A stretch of DNA of 64,000 nucleotides from JAQGLW01 sp035995725 (GCA_035995725.1 DASYKE010000239.1:1-64000); one strand, 5' to 3'. Shown: positions 52,560-61,519, numbered from the stretch's first letter. Notes: generated by a model from the letters alone, not told the origin. Made by a program: numbers and translations.

Positions 52560-53423
52560 TCAATCCGCTCCGACAGGCGAAATCGGAACTGTCGGCGCAG
52601 GCATGCCATCGCCCGGCGTACCAGCCGGAGTCAACGATGCCTTGGGCGAATCCCATAAAAACCCCTGGGCATAAATAGTCTGGCCGTTGTTTACAGTGAG
52701 TTCATTCAAGATGTTCAAGGTCCCGATATTTTCCACTCGCTTGAAAATCACCTGCACGCCGAGACTGCTGCAATCGCTCAGCAATTTGACCGTTGCCCTG
52801 TGAGCCGCCAACTCGCGTGCATCGACTTTCATTACGTCCGGTCGCACACGCTCCAGCAAATCGCGCGCTTCTTTCACATTTGCCGCATTGACTGCAAAAC
52901 GAAAACCGTTACGGCGATAGTTGTCGGATACGTAGTTCAACAGCCATCTCTGCTGCTCCACCACGGCAGGCAACTGCAGCACTACCTTTTCCTGCGGCAG
53001 TTCGAGTGCATTCAGGATGCGGCTGAAGGCAATACCATGATTGCTATCGACCGCAGCCAGCAACCGGGCATGCACGCTGACGAACAAGTCCGCGTCCAGC
53101 GCTTCCGGCTGGCGAAAGAAATTGATCGCATGCAGCATGCGGCACAAGCGATCCAGCTCGATCGACTCGTCGTCATTCGCCGCATGGTCCAGCAGCTTCC
53201 ATAACGACAAGCCTTGGTCGGTCTCCGAATAGCTGCGCACAAAAGCTTCATAAGCTGTAATTGCATTGGAACCGACGGCGCGAACCGCCTGAAATGCACT
53301 GGTCAGCGTAGAGTTGAAATACCGTCCCTGCGCCCGACCTTCTGCATCCAGCCAGACGCTGGTTCCAGCTTGCGTTGCGCCAGGCAGGCGTGCGAGGTAA
53401 TTTCGCAGGGTAGGGAAAGGCAT
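52560..53423 (-). CDS. Degenerate EAL-domain protein
   Basis: A 287-residue protein that follows the EAL phosphodiesterase fold without its catalytic residues. 'ERVRPDVMKVDARELA' corresponds to the family's 'PDxIKID' strand, VIFKRVENIGTLNIL to 'VIAEGVET', and IYAQGFLWDSP to the closing 'QGYLFGxP'. The first motif (ExL) and the DDFGTG loop are missing, so cyclic-di-GMP hydrolysis is not expected; binding of the nucleotide or a protein partner is possible. It sits in the sulfonate operon between mop and the hydrolase, with 26- and 1-bp gaps. Confidence 0.78.
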   Translation of the reverse strand: MPFPTLRNYLARLPGATQAGTSVWLDAEGRAQGRYFNSTLTSAFQAVRAVGSNAITAYEAFVRSYSETDQGLSLWKLLDHAANDDESIELDRLCRMLHAINFFRQPEALDADLFVSVHARLLAAVDSNHGIAFSRILNALELPQEKVVLQLPAVVEQQRWLLNYVSDNYRRNGFRFAVNAANVKEARDLLERVRPDVMKVDARELAAHRATVKLLSDCSSLGVQVIFKRVENIGTLNILNELTVNNGQTIYAQGFLWDSPKASLTPAGTPGDGMPAPTVPISPVGAD

Positions 53424-53449
53424 GGCAATGAGCCCCTTCTAAATAAAAC

Positions 53450-53665
53450 TCAGAGCTTGGCGATCGACACTTCGGTCGCCTTGACCAGCGCGACGACTTC
53501 AGTGCCCACCACCAGGCCAAGATCCCTGATTGAGCGCGTCGTGATAACAGAAGTCACAATGCCGGCCGGGGTTTCAACATCGACTTCAGACACAACCGGG
53601 CCTTCGATGATGGTTTTTACCTTACCTCGAAATTGATTGCGAACATTGATGGCTTGAATCGTCAT
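53450..53665 (-). CDS. Molybdopterin-binding (Mop/TOBE) domain protein
   Basis: A 71-residue single TOBE domain. 'INVRNQFRGKVKTIIEGPVVSEVDVE' and 'VITTRSIRDLGLVVGTEVVALVKATEVSI' match ModE/Mop-type molybdate-binding repeats, including the SxxDLGL helix turn. Such molbindins store or sense molybdate and similar oxyanions such as sulfate-like tungstate. AAAGGAA lies 5 bp before the ATG at 53665. It lies in the ssu operon, which is unexpected for a molybdate protein and hints at oxyanion sensing linked to sulfur. Confidence 0.9.
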   Translation of the reverse strand: MTIQAINVRNQFRGKVKTIIEGPVVSEVDVETPAGIVTSVITTRSIRDLGLVVGTEVVALVKATEVSIAKL

Positions 53666-53716
53666 GAGTCTTCCTTTGTTAAAAAATTTAAAATACCAAT
53701 TTGCAATCACCGACTA

Positions 53717-54565
53717 TCAGATCGCCCAGGCCACCTGATTGACTGTTTTCAATAACGACACGTCGCCCAGCGAACGATCTGGTTTTGAAGGTGGATGCTT
53801 CAATACCCGTGCCAGAATGTTTTCTTCAAGCTGCGCAAAAACAGGGTTGCCACGCGCGCGCGGACGATGCAATGCGATGCGTTCGTCCAGCGTAATGCGG
53901 CCGTCTTCGATCAGCACCACGCGATCGGCAAGTGCAATCGCTTCCTGCACATCATGCGTGACCAGCAATGCAGTAAAGCCGCGCTCTTGCCACAGCGATT
54001 CGATCAATTGCTGCATTTCGATGCGAGTCAATGCATCCAGCGCACCGAGCGGCTCATCCAGCAGCAGCAATTCTGGATCATGCACGAGTGCTCGGGCAAG
54101 TGCGACACGCTGACGCTGACCACCCGACAGCACGGCCGGCCATTCGCTGGCTCGGTCTTCCAGACCGACTTGCTGGAGTGCGTTCGCGGCTGCGGCGGAT
54201 GCTCGCGGCAATCCAAGTGCAACATTGTCAAGCACATGCTTCCATGGCAGCAGGCGGGAATCCTGAAACATGATCCGCATCTCGGGTGTATCTCTGCCTT
54301 GGCCAAACATGATTTTGCCGCTGTCAGCAGACTCCAGTTCGGCAATCAGGCGCAGCAGCGTACTTTTGCCGCAGCCACTGCGTCCGACAACGGCTACGAA
54401 CTCTCCTGCTTCAATTTCCAGGTCGACCGATTGCAGGACCTTGCGCCCTGTATACGATTTCGATAATGCCTGTACTGCAATACGCACGCCGCGTCGACCT
54501 GAAGCTTGCTGCGGCGAATCCGTTACCGCCTGCACTTTTGCATGTTCAGTTGAATTGATTTGCAT
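53717..54565 (-). CDS. ssuB: Aliphatic sulfonate ABC transporter ATPase
   Basis: A 282-residue ATPase. Walker A is VVGRSGCGKSTLLRLI, the signature LSGGQRQRVALARAL and Walker B LLLLDEPLGALD; the MRIMFQDSRLLPWKHV region is typical of SsuB/TauB. The ATG at 54565 (MQINSTEHA) has GGAG 8 bp upstream. The first 35 residues are a polar leader before the ABC fold. It powers sulfonate uptake through SsuC. Confidence 0.94.
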   Translation of the reverse strand: MQINSTEHAKVQAVTDSPQQASGRRGVRIAVQALSKSYTGRKVLQSVDLEIEAGEFVAVVGRSGCGKSTLLRLIAELESADSGKIMFGQGRDTPEMRIMFQDSRLLPWKHVLDNVALGLPRASAAAANALQQVGLEDRASEWPAVLSGGQRQRVALARALVHDPELLLLDEPLGALDALTRIEMQQLIESLWQERGFTALLVTHDVQEAIALADRVVLIEDGRITLDERIALHRPRARGNPVFAQLEENILARVLKHPPSKPDRSLGDVSLLKTVNQVAWAI

Positions 54566-54601
54566 GTGTTGACTCCACCATGATTTTAGTTGCCTGCACA
54601 C

Positions 54602-55429
54602 TTATCGGTAACCAGGATGCCAACGCAACCAATACTGCTCCAGGCCACGTGACAGGACATCGGCCAGTTTTCCCAGTAGCGCATACAACAGGATTCCAAC
54701 CAGCACAATGTCGGTTTGCAAAAATTCACGTGCATTCATGGTCATGTAACCAATTCCGGATTGCGCCGAAATCGTCTCGGCCACGATCAACAATACCCAA
54801 ACCAGACCGAGCGAAAAACGCACGCCGACCAGTATCGACGGCAATGCACCCGGCAGGATCACATCCCGGTACAACGGCCAGCCTGACAATCCATAGCTTT
54901 TCGCCATTTCAATCAAGCCCTTGTCTACTGAACGAATACCGTGAAAGGTATTGAGATATACGGGGAAAAATACGCCGACCGACACCAGAAAGAGCTTCGA
55001 CGCTTCTTCGATGCCGAACCACAGGATCACCAGCGGTATCAATGCCAGCGCCGGTATGTTGCGCACCATCTGCAGCGACGTGTCGAGCAGCGTCTCGGCG
55101 GTCTTGAACGTGCCGGTCAACAATCCGAGCAGCAGACCGAGACCACCACCGATTGCAAAGCCGTATACGGCGCGTGCCAGGCTTTTGCACGCATGCATCC
55201 ACAACTCGCCGGACGCAGCCAGTGTCCAGAATGCCTTCGCAACAGCAAAAGGTTCGGGCAGGATACGGCTCGACAACCAGCCTGCTTGCCCCGCCACCTG
55301 CCATACTGTGAGCAACAGGACGGGCACGGCCCATGGTATCAGCCGATGCAGCCAGGCCTTGATCCATGCGCTGTTCGACGCGCCGGCCGCCGCGAGCTCG
55401 TCGTCTGCACTTGCGGGAACGGTACTCAT
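54602..55429 (-). CDS. ssuC: Aliphatic sulfonate ABC transporter permease
   Basis: A 275-residue inner-membrane permease with six helices. ILPEPFAVAKAFWTL and 'ARAVYGFAIGGGLGLLLGLLTG' are the SsuC opening, and the EAA loop reads YGLSGWPLYRDVILPGALPS. It lies between ssuD (gap of 9 bp) and ssuB (36 bp), the usual ssuDCB order. Confidence 0.95.
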   Translation of the reverse strand: MSTVPASADDELAAAGASNSAWIKAWLHRLIPWAVPVLLLTVWQVAGQAGWLSSRILPEPFAVAKAFWTLAASGELWMHACKSLARAVYGFAIGGGLGLLLGLLTGTFKTAETLLDTSLQMVRNIPALALIPLVILWFGIEEASKLFLVSVGVFFPVYLNTFHGIRSVDKGLIEMAKSYGLSGWPLYRDVILPGALPSILVGVRFSLGLVWVLLIVAETISAQSGIGYMTMNAREFLQTDIVLVGILLYALLGKLADVLSRGLEQYWLRWHPGYR

Positions 55430-55438
55430 GTCGCTCTC

Positions 55439-56593
55439 CTAACTCTGTGAAACCTTGGGGTAAATGCCATTCGCAACCACTTCGCCAAACGGTCCCGTCA
55501 GCGTCTGATCGTTGCTGCGCGGCCGTGTCTTGCCGAGCAATGGGAATACCAGTTCAGCAAACCGGTACGATTCTTCAAGATGCGGGTAGCCCGACAGAAT
55601 GAATGTTTCAATGCCGAGATCGGCGTACTCCTGCATGCGTGCCACAACGGTTTCCGGATCGCCGACCAGCGCGGTACCTGCACCGCCACGCACAAGGCCG
55701 ACACCTGCCCACAGATTCGGCGACACCTCCAGCTTGTCGCGTTTGCCGCCATGCAACGCGGCCATCCGGCGTTGGCCTTCCGAATCCATTTTTCCGAATG
55801 CCGCTTGCGCTCGCGCAATGACGTCGTCATCGACATGGCTGATCAACTCTTCGGCGGCTTTCCATGCAGCCTGGTTAGTTTCGCGCACGATGACATGGAG
55901 GCGGATGCCGAATTTCAGCTTTCTTCCATGCTTTTCTGCCTTGGCACGGATATCTGCGATCTTTTCCGCGACCGCAGCCGGCGGCTCGCCCCAGGTCAGA
56001 TAAACGTCGACCTGCTCCGCAGCGAGATCGTGCGCAGGTCCGGAAGATCCGCCGAAGTACAGCGGCGGATACGGTTTTTGCACAGGCGGATACAGCGTTT
56101 TCGCGCCTTTCACTTTCAAGTGTTTGCCCTCGAAATCGAAACCCGCGTCGCCGCCTTCGCCGGCCAGCGACGCGCGCCAGATGCGTAGAAATTCGTCTGT
56201 AATCTCATAGCGCTCGGTGTGGTCGGCGCGCAGGCCGTCCGCTTCCAGCTCAGCCTGGTCTCCGCCGGTCACAACGTTGATCAGCAGGCGGCCATTCGAC
56301 AGCCGATCGAAGGTCGAGGCCATGCGAACCGACAAGCCTGGGCTGCTGATGCCGGGCCGAATCGCGACCAGGAACTTCAGGCGCCTGGTAGCGCCGATCA
56401 GGCTGGATGCGGTGACCCATGCATCCTCGCAAGAGCGCCCGGTCGGCAGCAACACACCGTCGTAACCCAGCGTGTCTGCAGCGACCGCGATCTGCTTCAG
56501 ATAGTCGTAGTCGACCGAGCGTGCGCCCTTGGTTGTTCCGAGATAACGACTGTCGCCATGGGTTGGCAAAAACCAGAAAACATTCAAGCTCAT
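55439..56593 (-). CDS. ssuD: FMNH2-dependent alkanesulfonate monooxygenase
   Basis: A 384-residue luciferase-fold enzyme. It starts MSLNVFWFLPTHGDSRYLG and has LLPTGRSCEDAWVTAS, 'INVVTGGDQAELEADGLRADH' and 'YFGGSSGPAHDLAAEQVDVYLTWGE', all as in SsuD (E. coli 381). With reduced FMN from SsuE and oxygen it cleaves alkanesulfonates to aldehyde and sulfite. It lies between the two ssuA genes and ssuC, all co-oriented. Confidence 0.97.
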   Translation of the reverse strand: MSLNVFWFLPTHGDSRYLGTTKGARSVDYDYLKQIAVAADTLGYDGVLLPTGRSCEDAWVTASSLIGATRRLKFLVAIRPGISSPGLSVRMASTFDRLSNGRLLINVVTGGDQAELEADGLRADHTERYEITDEFLRIWRASLAGEGGDAGFDFEGKHLKVKGAKTLYPPVQKPYPPLYFGGSSGPAHDLAAEQVDVYLTWGEPPAAVAEKIADIRAKAEKHGRKLKFGIRLHVIVRETNQAAWKAAEELISHVDDDVIARAQAAFGKMDSEGQRRMAALHGGKRDKLEVSPNLWAGVGLVRGGAGTALVGDPETVVARMQEYADLGIETFILSGYPHLEESYRFAELVFPLLGKTRPRSNDQTLTGPFGEVVANGIYPKVSQS

Positions 56594-56629
56594 GATGAAT
56601 TCCTTGTATGTTAGTGACTGTTTTTGGTG

Positions 56630-57631
56630 TCACTTGGCATTGACCTTGGCCGGCATCGGTGCCGGGTACCAGACGACATCCCTGATCCTGATCGATTTTG
56701 GAATCAGGTTTTGCCGGTAAAAATTGTCTGCAATCTCCTGCTGCTCATCGATCATTGCCTTCGTCAGATACACGACCGGGGAGCGCGGGCGGCGAGAGAT
56801 ATAGGTGTCGATTGTTGCGAGGTCGAGGCCGGTGGATTCGGCGATAACACGCACCGCTTCCGCCTTGTTGTCACGGACCAGGCTGTCGCTTTTGGTCAAT
56901 TCCTCGAACAGTACCTGCAACACCCCCGGATACTTGTCTGCGTAACTGCGGCTGGCCAGATAGTAAGAGTGGTTGCTTGTGATGCCATTGCTGGTGGCCA
57001 GCACGCGCGGATTCACCGATTTTTCAATCGCCGCCCAGTACGGGTCCCAGATCACCCACGCGTCGACACTGCCGCGCTCGAACGCGGCACGCGCATCCGC
57101 AGGTGCCAGATAAATCGGCATGATGTCACTCCATTGCAAACCGCTATTCTGAACCGCACGCATCGTCAGGTAGTGCGCACTCGATCCCTTTTGCAATGCA
57201 ATCTTTTTGCCTTTCAAGTCGGCCAGTGTCTTGATCGGCGAATCCTGCTTCACCAGAATCGCGCTGTTATCCGGCTTTGGCGGCTCTGCCCCCACATACG
57301 CCAAATTGCTGCCGGCAGCCTGCGCAAAGATTGGCGGCGTATCGCCGGTAGCGCCAAAATCGATGCTGCCGACCGACAATGCCTCCAGCAATTGCGGCCC
57401 TGCAGTAAACTCAAACCAGCTTACCTTCACGTCTTTCAAGCGCTGCTCCAGCGCCTTGCGCTGCTTGAGCAATGTCAGGTTAACCGAGCTTTTTTGAAAA
57501 CCGATCCGCAACTCTTTGGGCGCTTCGCCCGCTGCATCGGCGCGAGGCATTGCTCCCAACAGCATGACCACTGCTACTGCGCCCAATGTGGCAACAGAAA
57601 ACAAGCGGCGGCGTTGAAACAGCGTGGTCAT
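56630..57631 (-). CDS. ssuA: Aliphatic sulfonate-binding protein, first copy
   Basis: A 333-residue periplasmic binding protein. A signal peptide (VATLGAVAVVMLLGAMPRADA, about 1-34) is followed by ELRIGFQKSSVNLTLLKQRK, then 'WFEFTAGPQLLEALSVGSIDFGATGDTPPIFAQAAG', the SsuA signature, and the helix 'ADARAAFERGSVDAWVIWDPYW'. AGGGGAG precedes the ATG. It lies 10 bp after a paralogue of similar length, making a tandem pair of binding proteins for one permease. Confidence 0.93.
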   Translation of the reverse strand: MTTLFQRRRLFSVATLGAVAVVMLLGAMPRADAAGEAPKELRIGFQKSSVNLTLLKQRKALEQRLKDVKVSWFEFTAGPQLLEALSVGSIDFGATGDTPPIFAQAAGSNLAYVGAEPPKPDNSAILVKQDSPIKTLADLKGKKIALQKGSSAHYLTMRAVQNSGLQWSDIMPIYLAPADARAAFERGSVDAWVIWDPYWAAIEKSVNPRVLATSNGITSNHSYYLASRSYADKYPGVLQVLFEELTKSDSLVRDNKAEAVRVIAESTGLDLATIDTYISRRPRSPVVYLTKAMIDEQQEIADNFYRQNLIPKSIRIRDVVWYPAPMPAKVNAK

Positions 57632-57641
57632 GCCGCTCCCC

Positions 57642-58622
57642 TTACCGCTTGGCTGACAAGACAGCGTCCTTCACACTGATTTTTTTCGGAATCAGTTTCA
57701 GGTTCGCAAATACGTCTGCAATTTTTTGCTGCTCCTCGATCACTGCCTGGCTGATCGGCTTGATGCCGTACCCATAACGCTGCGCCGCCAATTCGACGAT
57801 CGCCGGCTCCAGTCCGATCTGGGTCGACAGGATGGCCGCGACCTCTTTATGGTTTTGGCGGCTCCAGTCGTCGACCTTGGCAAGTTCTTCGATAATGATG
57901 CGGATGATTTCCGGATTTTTTTCGGCATACGGACGCGACGCCAGATAAAACTGGTGATTGCTGACCAGGCCCTTGCCGTCGGCCAGGATGTGGGCACTGA
58001 TCTGCTTTTCGGCAGCAGCCAGGAACGGATCCCAGATCACCCATGCATCGACGGCACCGCGTTCAAACGCGGCACGCGCATCGGATGGCGGCAGGAAAAC
58101 GGTTTCGATATCCTTGTATTCCAACCCGGCTTTTTCCAGCGCCCTGACCAGCAGGTAATGCACATTGGAGCCCTTGTTGAGTGCGACTTTTTTTCCTTTG
58201 AGATCCGCCACCGTTTTCAGTTGCGAGCCCTTCGGCACCAGGATGCCTTCGCCGAGCGGTGCAGCTGGCTCGTTGGCGACATACACCAAGTTGGCACCAG
58301 CGGCCTGCGCAAAAATCGGTGGCGCTTCGCCGACGGTGCCGAAGTCGATGCTGCCGACGTTCAAACCTTCCAGCAATACAGGGCCAGCCGGAAATTCGGT
58401 CCACTTGACTTCAATACCTTGCGTTGCCAGACGTTTTTCCAATGTCGCACGGCCTTTGAGAATGATCAACGTACCGTATTTTTGATACCCGATCCGCAGC
58501 ACACTTTTCGACTGTGCCAGCGCAAAAGTCGGCAGGCCGGAAACCAGCGCACCAGCCGCAGTTGCCGATAGCAGCCCCAACGTGCGGCGTTTCGCCTGGC
58601 GCTTTTCATTCGAGATCGTCAT
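57642..58622 (-). CDS. ssuA: Aliphatic sulfonate-binding protein, second copy
   Basis: A 326-residue paralogue of the next gene. The leader has KRRTLGLLSATAAGALVSG, a twin-arginine-like start, with cleavage near ALAQ. The mature part reads VLRIGYQKYGTLIILKGR, then TEFPAGPVLLEGLNVGSIDF and 'ARAAFERGAVDAWVIWDPFL'. GAGGA lies 7 bp before the ATG at 58622. The pair may recognise different sulfonates (for example aryl or longer alkyl types); this is inferred from their divergence only. Confidence 0.92.
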   Translation of the reverse strand: MTISNEKRQAKRRTLGLLSATAAGALVSGLPTFALAQSKSVLRIGYQKYGTLIILKGRATLEKRLATQGIEVKWTEFPAGPVLLEGLNVGSIDFGTVGEAPPIFAQAAGANLVYVANEPAAPLGEGILVPKGSQLKTVADLKGKKVALNKGSNVHYLLVRALEKAGLEYKDIETVFLPPSDARAAFERGAVDAWVIWDPFLAAAEKQISAHILADGKGLVSNHQFYLASRPYAEKNPEIIRIIIEELAKVDDWSRQNHKEVAAILSTQIGLEPAIVELAAQRYGYGIKPISQAVIEEQQKIADVFANLKLIPKKISVKDAVLSAKR

Positions 58623-58751
58623 TTGAATTCCTCTTTTTAAATTCATTGATTTTTTAAAAAACCAGTCCCCCGCCGCTCTTGCAAGAGCAGTTTTTCAATA
58701 CAGCTGGATCTGATGCGCCGGTTACAGCGAGAAAATAGGGGTAGGGCGAAG

Positions 58752-59342
58752 TCAGACGCTACATCGCACCTGCGAAAAAGGAACCGGCGCGAACTCGCTT
58801 GATGTCACATCCCGCACCGCCCGTAAACTTGCCGACAGGTTTGCCACGCCGTCAGCCAGTCGCAGCGCGATGGCTGGATCCAGCGTCAGGCCATGCTGGG
58901 CAGACCAGCCGACTTGCGCATCGGTTGCATAAATGCTTGGCAACACATGTTTGGCTCCGAGAGAGGAAAGAACCGGACGCAGTGCGTAGTCAAGCGCCAG
59001 CATATGCGACTGGCTGCCGCCGGTTGCCAGCGGCAGTACCAGCTTGCCGGCCAGACCATCCTGCGGCAGCAGATCGAGAAACGCCTTCAGGATTCCGCTG
59101 TAAGCCGCCTTGTAAACCGGCGTCCCGATGACAATTGCATCTGCCTGCGCAACCTGCGCTTTCGCCACAATCAAGTCGGCATTGCCAAAGTCTGCATGCA
59201 GCAGCGCTTGCGCAGGTACATCGCGCACCTGCAACTTGGTGTAGCGATGCCCGAGCAGCGCCAGCTTTTCGCCAGCATGATGCAGCAGACGCGTGGAACG
59301 CGACGGTAGCGATGGGCTGCCTGCAAGTAAAAGGATGTGCAT
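58752..59342 (-). CDS. ssuE: NAD(P)H-dependent FMN reductase
   Basis: A 196-residue flavodoxin-fold enzyme. It begins LLLAGSPSLPSRSTRLLHH, the phosphate-binding loop, and includes ADAIVIGTPVYKAAYSGILK and 'DGLAGKLVLPLATGGSQSHMLALDYALRPVLS', both typical of SsuE. It reduces FMN for the SsuD oxygenase. It is the first ssu gene after sbp (37-bp gap). Confidence 0.94.
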   Translation of the reverse strand: MHILLLAGSPSLPSRSTRLLHHAGEKLALLGHRYTKLQVRDVPAQALLHADFGNADLIVAKAQVAQADAIVIGTPVYKAAYSGILKAFLDLLPQDGLAGKLVLPLATGGSQSHMLALDYALRPVLSSLGAKHVLPSIYATDAQVGWSAQHGLTLDPAIALRLADGVANLSASLRAVRDVTSSEFAPVPFSQVRCSV

Positions 59343-59378
59343 CTTTTTCCGGAAGTCTAGCGCTCGACGATTACTTGC

Positions 59379-60386
59379 TTATTTTTTACCCGGCTGATAA
59401 ATCTGGTCGAATATCCCGCCATCGGCAAAATGATTCTTTTGCGCGCTGGTCCAGCCGCCGGCGACTTCGCCGATCGTGAACAGCTTCACTTTCGGAAACT
59501 GCGCCGCATATTTCTTCGCTGCTTTTTCCACTGTCGGGCGGTAGTAATTTTTGGCGATGATGTCCTGGCCTTCATCCGTATACAAGTATTGCAGGTAAGC
59601 TTCCGCGACCTTGCGTGTGCCATGCTTGTCCACGTTCCTGTCTACCACGGCGACAGGCGGCTCGGCCAGAATACTGACTGACGGCGCGACAATCTCGACC
59701 TTTTCCGGTCCCAATTCCTTGATCGCCAGGATCGCTTCGTTCTCCCACGCGATCAGCACGTCGCCGATGCCGCGTTCGACAAAGGTAGTCGTTGCGCCTC
59801 GCGCACCGGAGTCAAGCACCGGCACATTCTTGTAGAGCTTGGAAAGGAATTCCTTCGCGCTCGCTTCATTGCCGCCCGGCTGTTTCAGGGCATAGCCCCA
59901 TGCGGCAAGATGATTCCAGCGTGCTCCGCCTGAAGTTTTGGGGTTGGGCGTAATCACCGAGACACCCGGCTTGATCAGGTCGTTCCAGTCCTTGATGCCC
60001 TTCGGATTGCCCTTGCGCACCAGGAAGACGATGGTAGACGTATAAGGCGAGCTGTTATGCGGCAAACGCTTTTGCCAGTCTTTGGCAAGCTGGCCGCGCT
60101 CCGCAATTGCATCGATGTCATAAGCCAGCCCAAGCGTAACGACATCCGCTTCCAGCCCGTCGATCACCGAACGGGCCTGCTTGCCGGAGCCGCCGTGCGA
60201 CTGTTTGACCTTGACGTCGTCGCCGGTTTTTGCCTTCCATTGCTTGGCAAATGCCTGATTGACGTCCTGGTACAACTCCCGCGTCGGATCGTAAGACACG
60301 TTCAGCAGCGAGACGTCGGCTGCATACGCGGACGGAGCGACAACCGCGATGGCGATTGCCGTCCGGATCAATTTCATGAACTGCAT
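59379..60386 (-). CDS. sbp: Sulfate-binding periplasmic protein
   Basis: A 335-residue sulfate-binding protein. The signal peptide ends at 'AYAADV', then SLLNVSYDPTRELYQDVNQA and 'QSHGGSGKQARSVIDGLEADVVTLGLAYDID', which holds the Sbp/CysP sulfate-binding Ser and Gly, and 'NPKTSGGARWNHLAAWGYAL'. It fits Sbp. The ATG at 60386 has GGAGG 7 bp upstream; an ATG two codons before is too close to it. It is the first gene of the minus-strand sulfur region, and its permease and ATPase genes (cysTWA) lie about 7.6 kb downstream after the ssu genes. Confidence 0.95.
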   Translation of the reverse strand: MQFMKLIRTAIAIAVVAPSAYAADVSLLNVSYDPTRELYQDVNQAFAKQWKAKTGDDVKVKQSHGGSGKQARSVIDGLEADVVTLGLAYDIDAIAERGQLAKDWQKRLPHNSSPYTSTIVFLVRKGNPKGIKDWNDLIKPGVSVITPNPKTSGGARWNHLAAWGYALKQPGGNEASAKEFLSKLYKNVPVLDSGARGATTTFVERGIGDVLIAWENEAILAIKELGPEKVEIVAPSVSILAEPPVAVVDRNVDKHGTRKVAEAYLQYLYTDEGQDIIAKNYYRPTVEKAAKKYAAQFPKVKLFTIGEVAGGWTSAQKNHFADGGIFDQIYQPGKK

Positions 60387-60781
60387 TTGCATTCCTCCAA
60401 AACAATATTGGTTTCTAAAGGTTGCAGGTTAAAGCGATGGAAATAAAAAACGAACGAATACTTTCGCTGTTCGTTATGCGGTTTGCGCATATGGCCTGAT
60501 TAAAAACGTGACAGCATTGCCTTTTGCCTGTGTAACCTGAGTTCGCGGAAAGGGCTGCGTATTACAGGCTTGGAGCGGTGATTGTCACGGGTAAACGTTG
60601 TTTATCATGTACTTAATGCCTGTCCGCCTGTCTGTCTGTTTGCATCGATCCAGATCAAAGGAACGTCTTCTGTGATTGTTTAATATAAGCAGGTGAACGC
60701 AGCTTTGGAAATGCCGGAGTAAGTAGCCGCAAGCCAACAATCAACCGGCCATCCTCTATTTGCAAGCTACAAGAGGCAGCT
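60387..60781. other. Divergent promoter region of sbp and the outer-membrane protein gene
   Basis: About 395 bp, A/T-rich near sbp. It includes a hairpin at 60449-60475 and should contain the CysB-controlled promoter of the sulfur region, although a CysB site cannot be defined by eye. A purine-rich AAGAGGCAGCT lies just before the plus-strand ATG at 60782. Confidence 0.5.
60449..60475. promoter_or_regulatory. Inverted repeat in the sbp leader/promoter
   Basis: AACGAACGAA-TACT-TTCG-CTG-TTCGTT: ten paired bases interrupted by a 3-nt bulge, located 63-89 bp before the sbp start. It could be an operator or a leader hairpin. Confidence 0.45.
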
Positions 60782-61519
60782 ATGTTTGACAGATACGTTG
60801 CATCCCACCGATTAATCGCAGCAGCACTTGGCCTGCTTCTTTGGCAAGAAACCGCTTCAGCTGAAAACAGCTTCGCAGTCTACGCAGGCACGTCATTTAC
60901 CCGGAATAGCAATCTGCACCTTACTCAACGCGGTACCGGCACAGATCTTACCGTTCACGACGTGCATTGGGATGCCGATCCGTTCAAAGCTGCGCCTTAC
61001 TATGGTTTGCGTTTCACTCACTTCTTTGATCGGCGCCCAAATTGGGGGGTGGCACTGGACTTCACGCATTACAAAATGTATGCGCAAACCGAACGCGACG
61101 TGTCGGTGAAGGGGACTTGGAAAGGAACGGCAGTCGACTCCAGTGCCCGCATGGACCAGTATGTACAACACTTCGAGATATCACACGGCGTAAACATGCT
61201 CAGCCTCAATGGCATTTACCGCTGGCTCAACCCCTTCTTCGATGGTCGATTGCAGCCATATGCGGGAGCCGGATTGGCTTATTACCGACCGCATTCGGAA
61301 AATACTGTCGATAACATATCGCATGAAACAGGTTATCAGCCGTCCGGGTTCGGTTATCAGTTGATGGGCGGCGTCCAGTATCGATTAAGCCGGCGGTGGG
61401 GCGTATTTGCTGAAGTGAAGTTCAACAGTGGCACAGCGAAGGTCGATATTGCGGATGGTCGGGCAGAAACGTCATTAAGGACATTCCATGCACTAGGTGG
61501 CATCCACTACCGCTTCTAA
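60782..61519 (+). CDS. Outer-membrane beta-barrel protein (OmpA/OmpW-like barrel)
   Basis: A 245-residue protein. A signal peptide ending 'QETASAEN' (about residue 27) is followed by alternating hydrophobic/polar beta strands such as FAVYAGTSF, YYGLRFTHFF, WGVALDFTHYKMY, LQPYAGAGLAYYR and GYQLMGGVQYRL, and a C-terminal aromatic end 'GGIHYRF' that is required for BAM-dependent insertion. Eight strands are likely. The middle segment is longer and charged. AAGAGG precedes the ATG. It is divergent from sbp. No specific substrate is visible. Confidence 0.82.
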   Translation: MFDRYVASHRLIAAALGLLLWQETASAENSFAVYAGTSFTRNSNLHLTQRGTGTDLTVHDVHWDADPFKAAPYYGLRFTHFFDRRPNWGVALDFTHYKMYAQTERDVSVKGTWKGTAVDSSARMDQYVQHFEISHGVNMLSLNGIYRWLNPFFDGRLQPYAGAGLAYYRPHSENTVDNISHETGYQPSGFGYQLMGGVQYRLSRRWGVFAEVKFNSGTAKVDIADGRAETSLRTFHALGGIHYRF

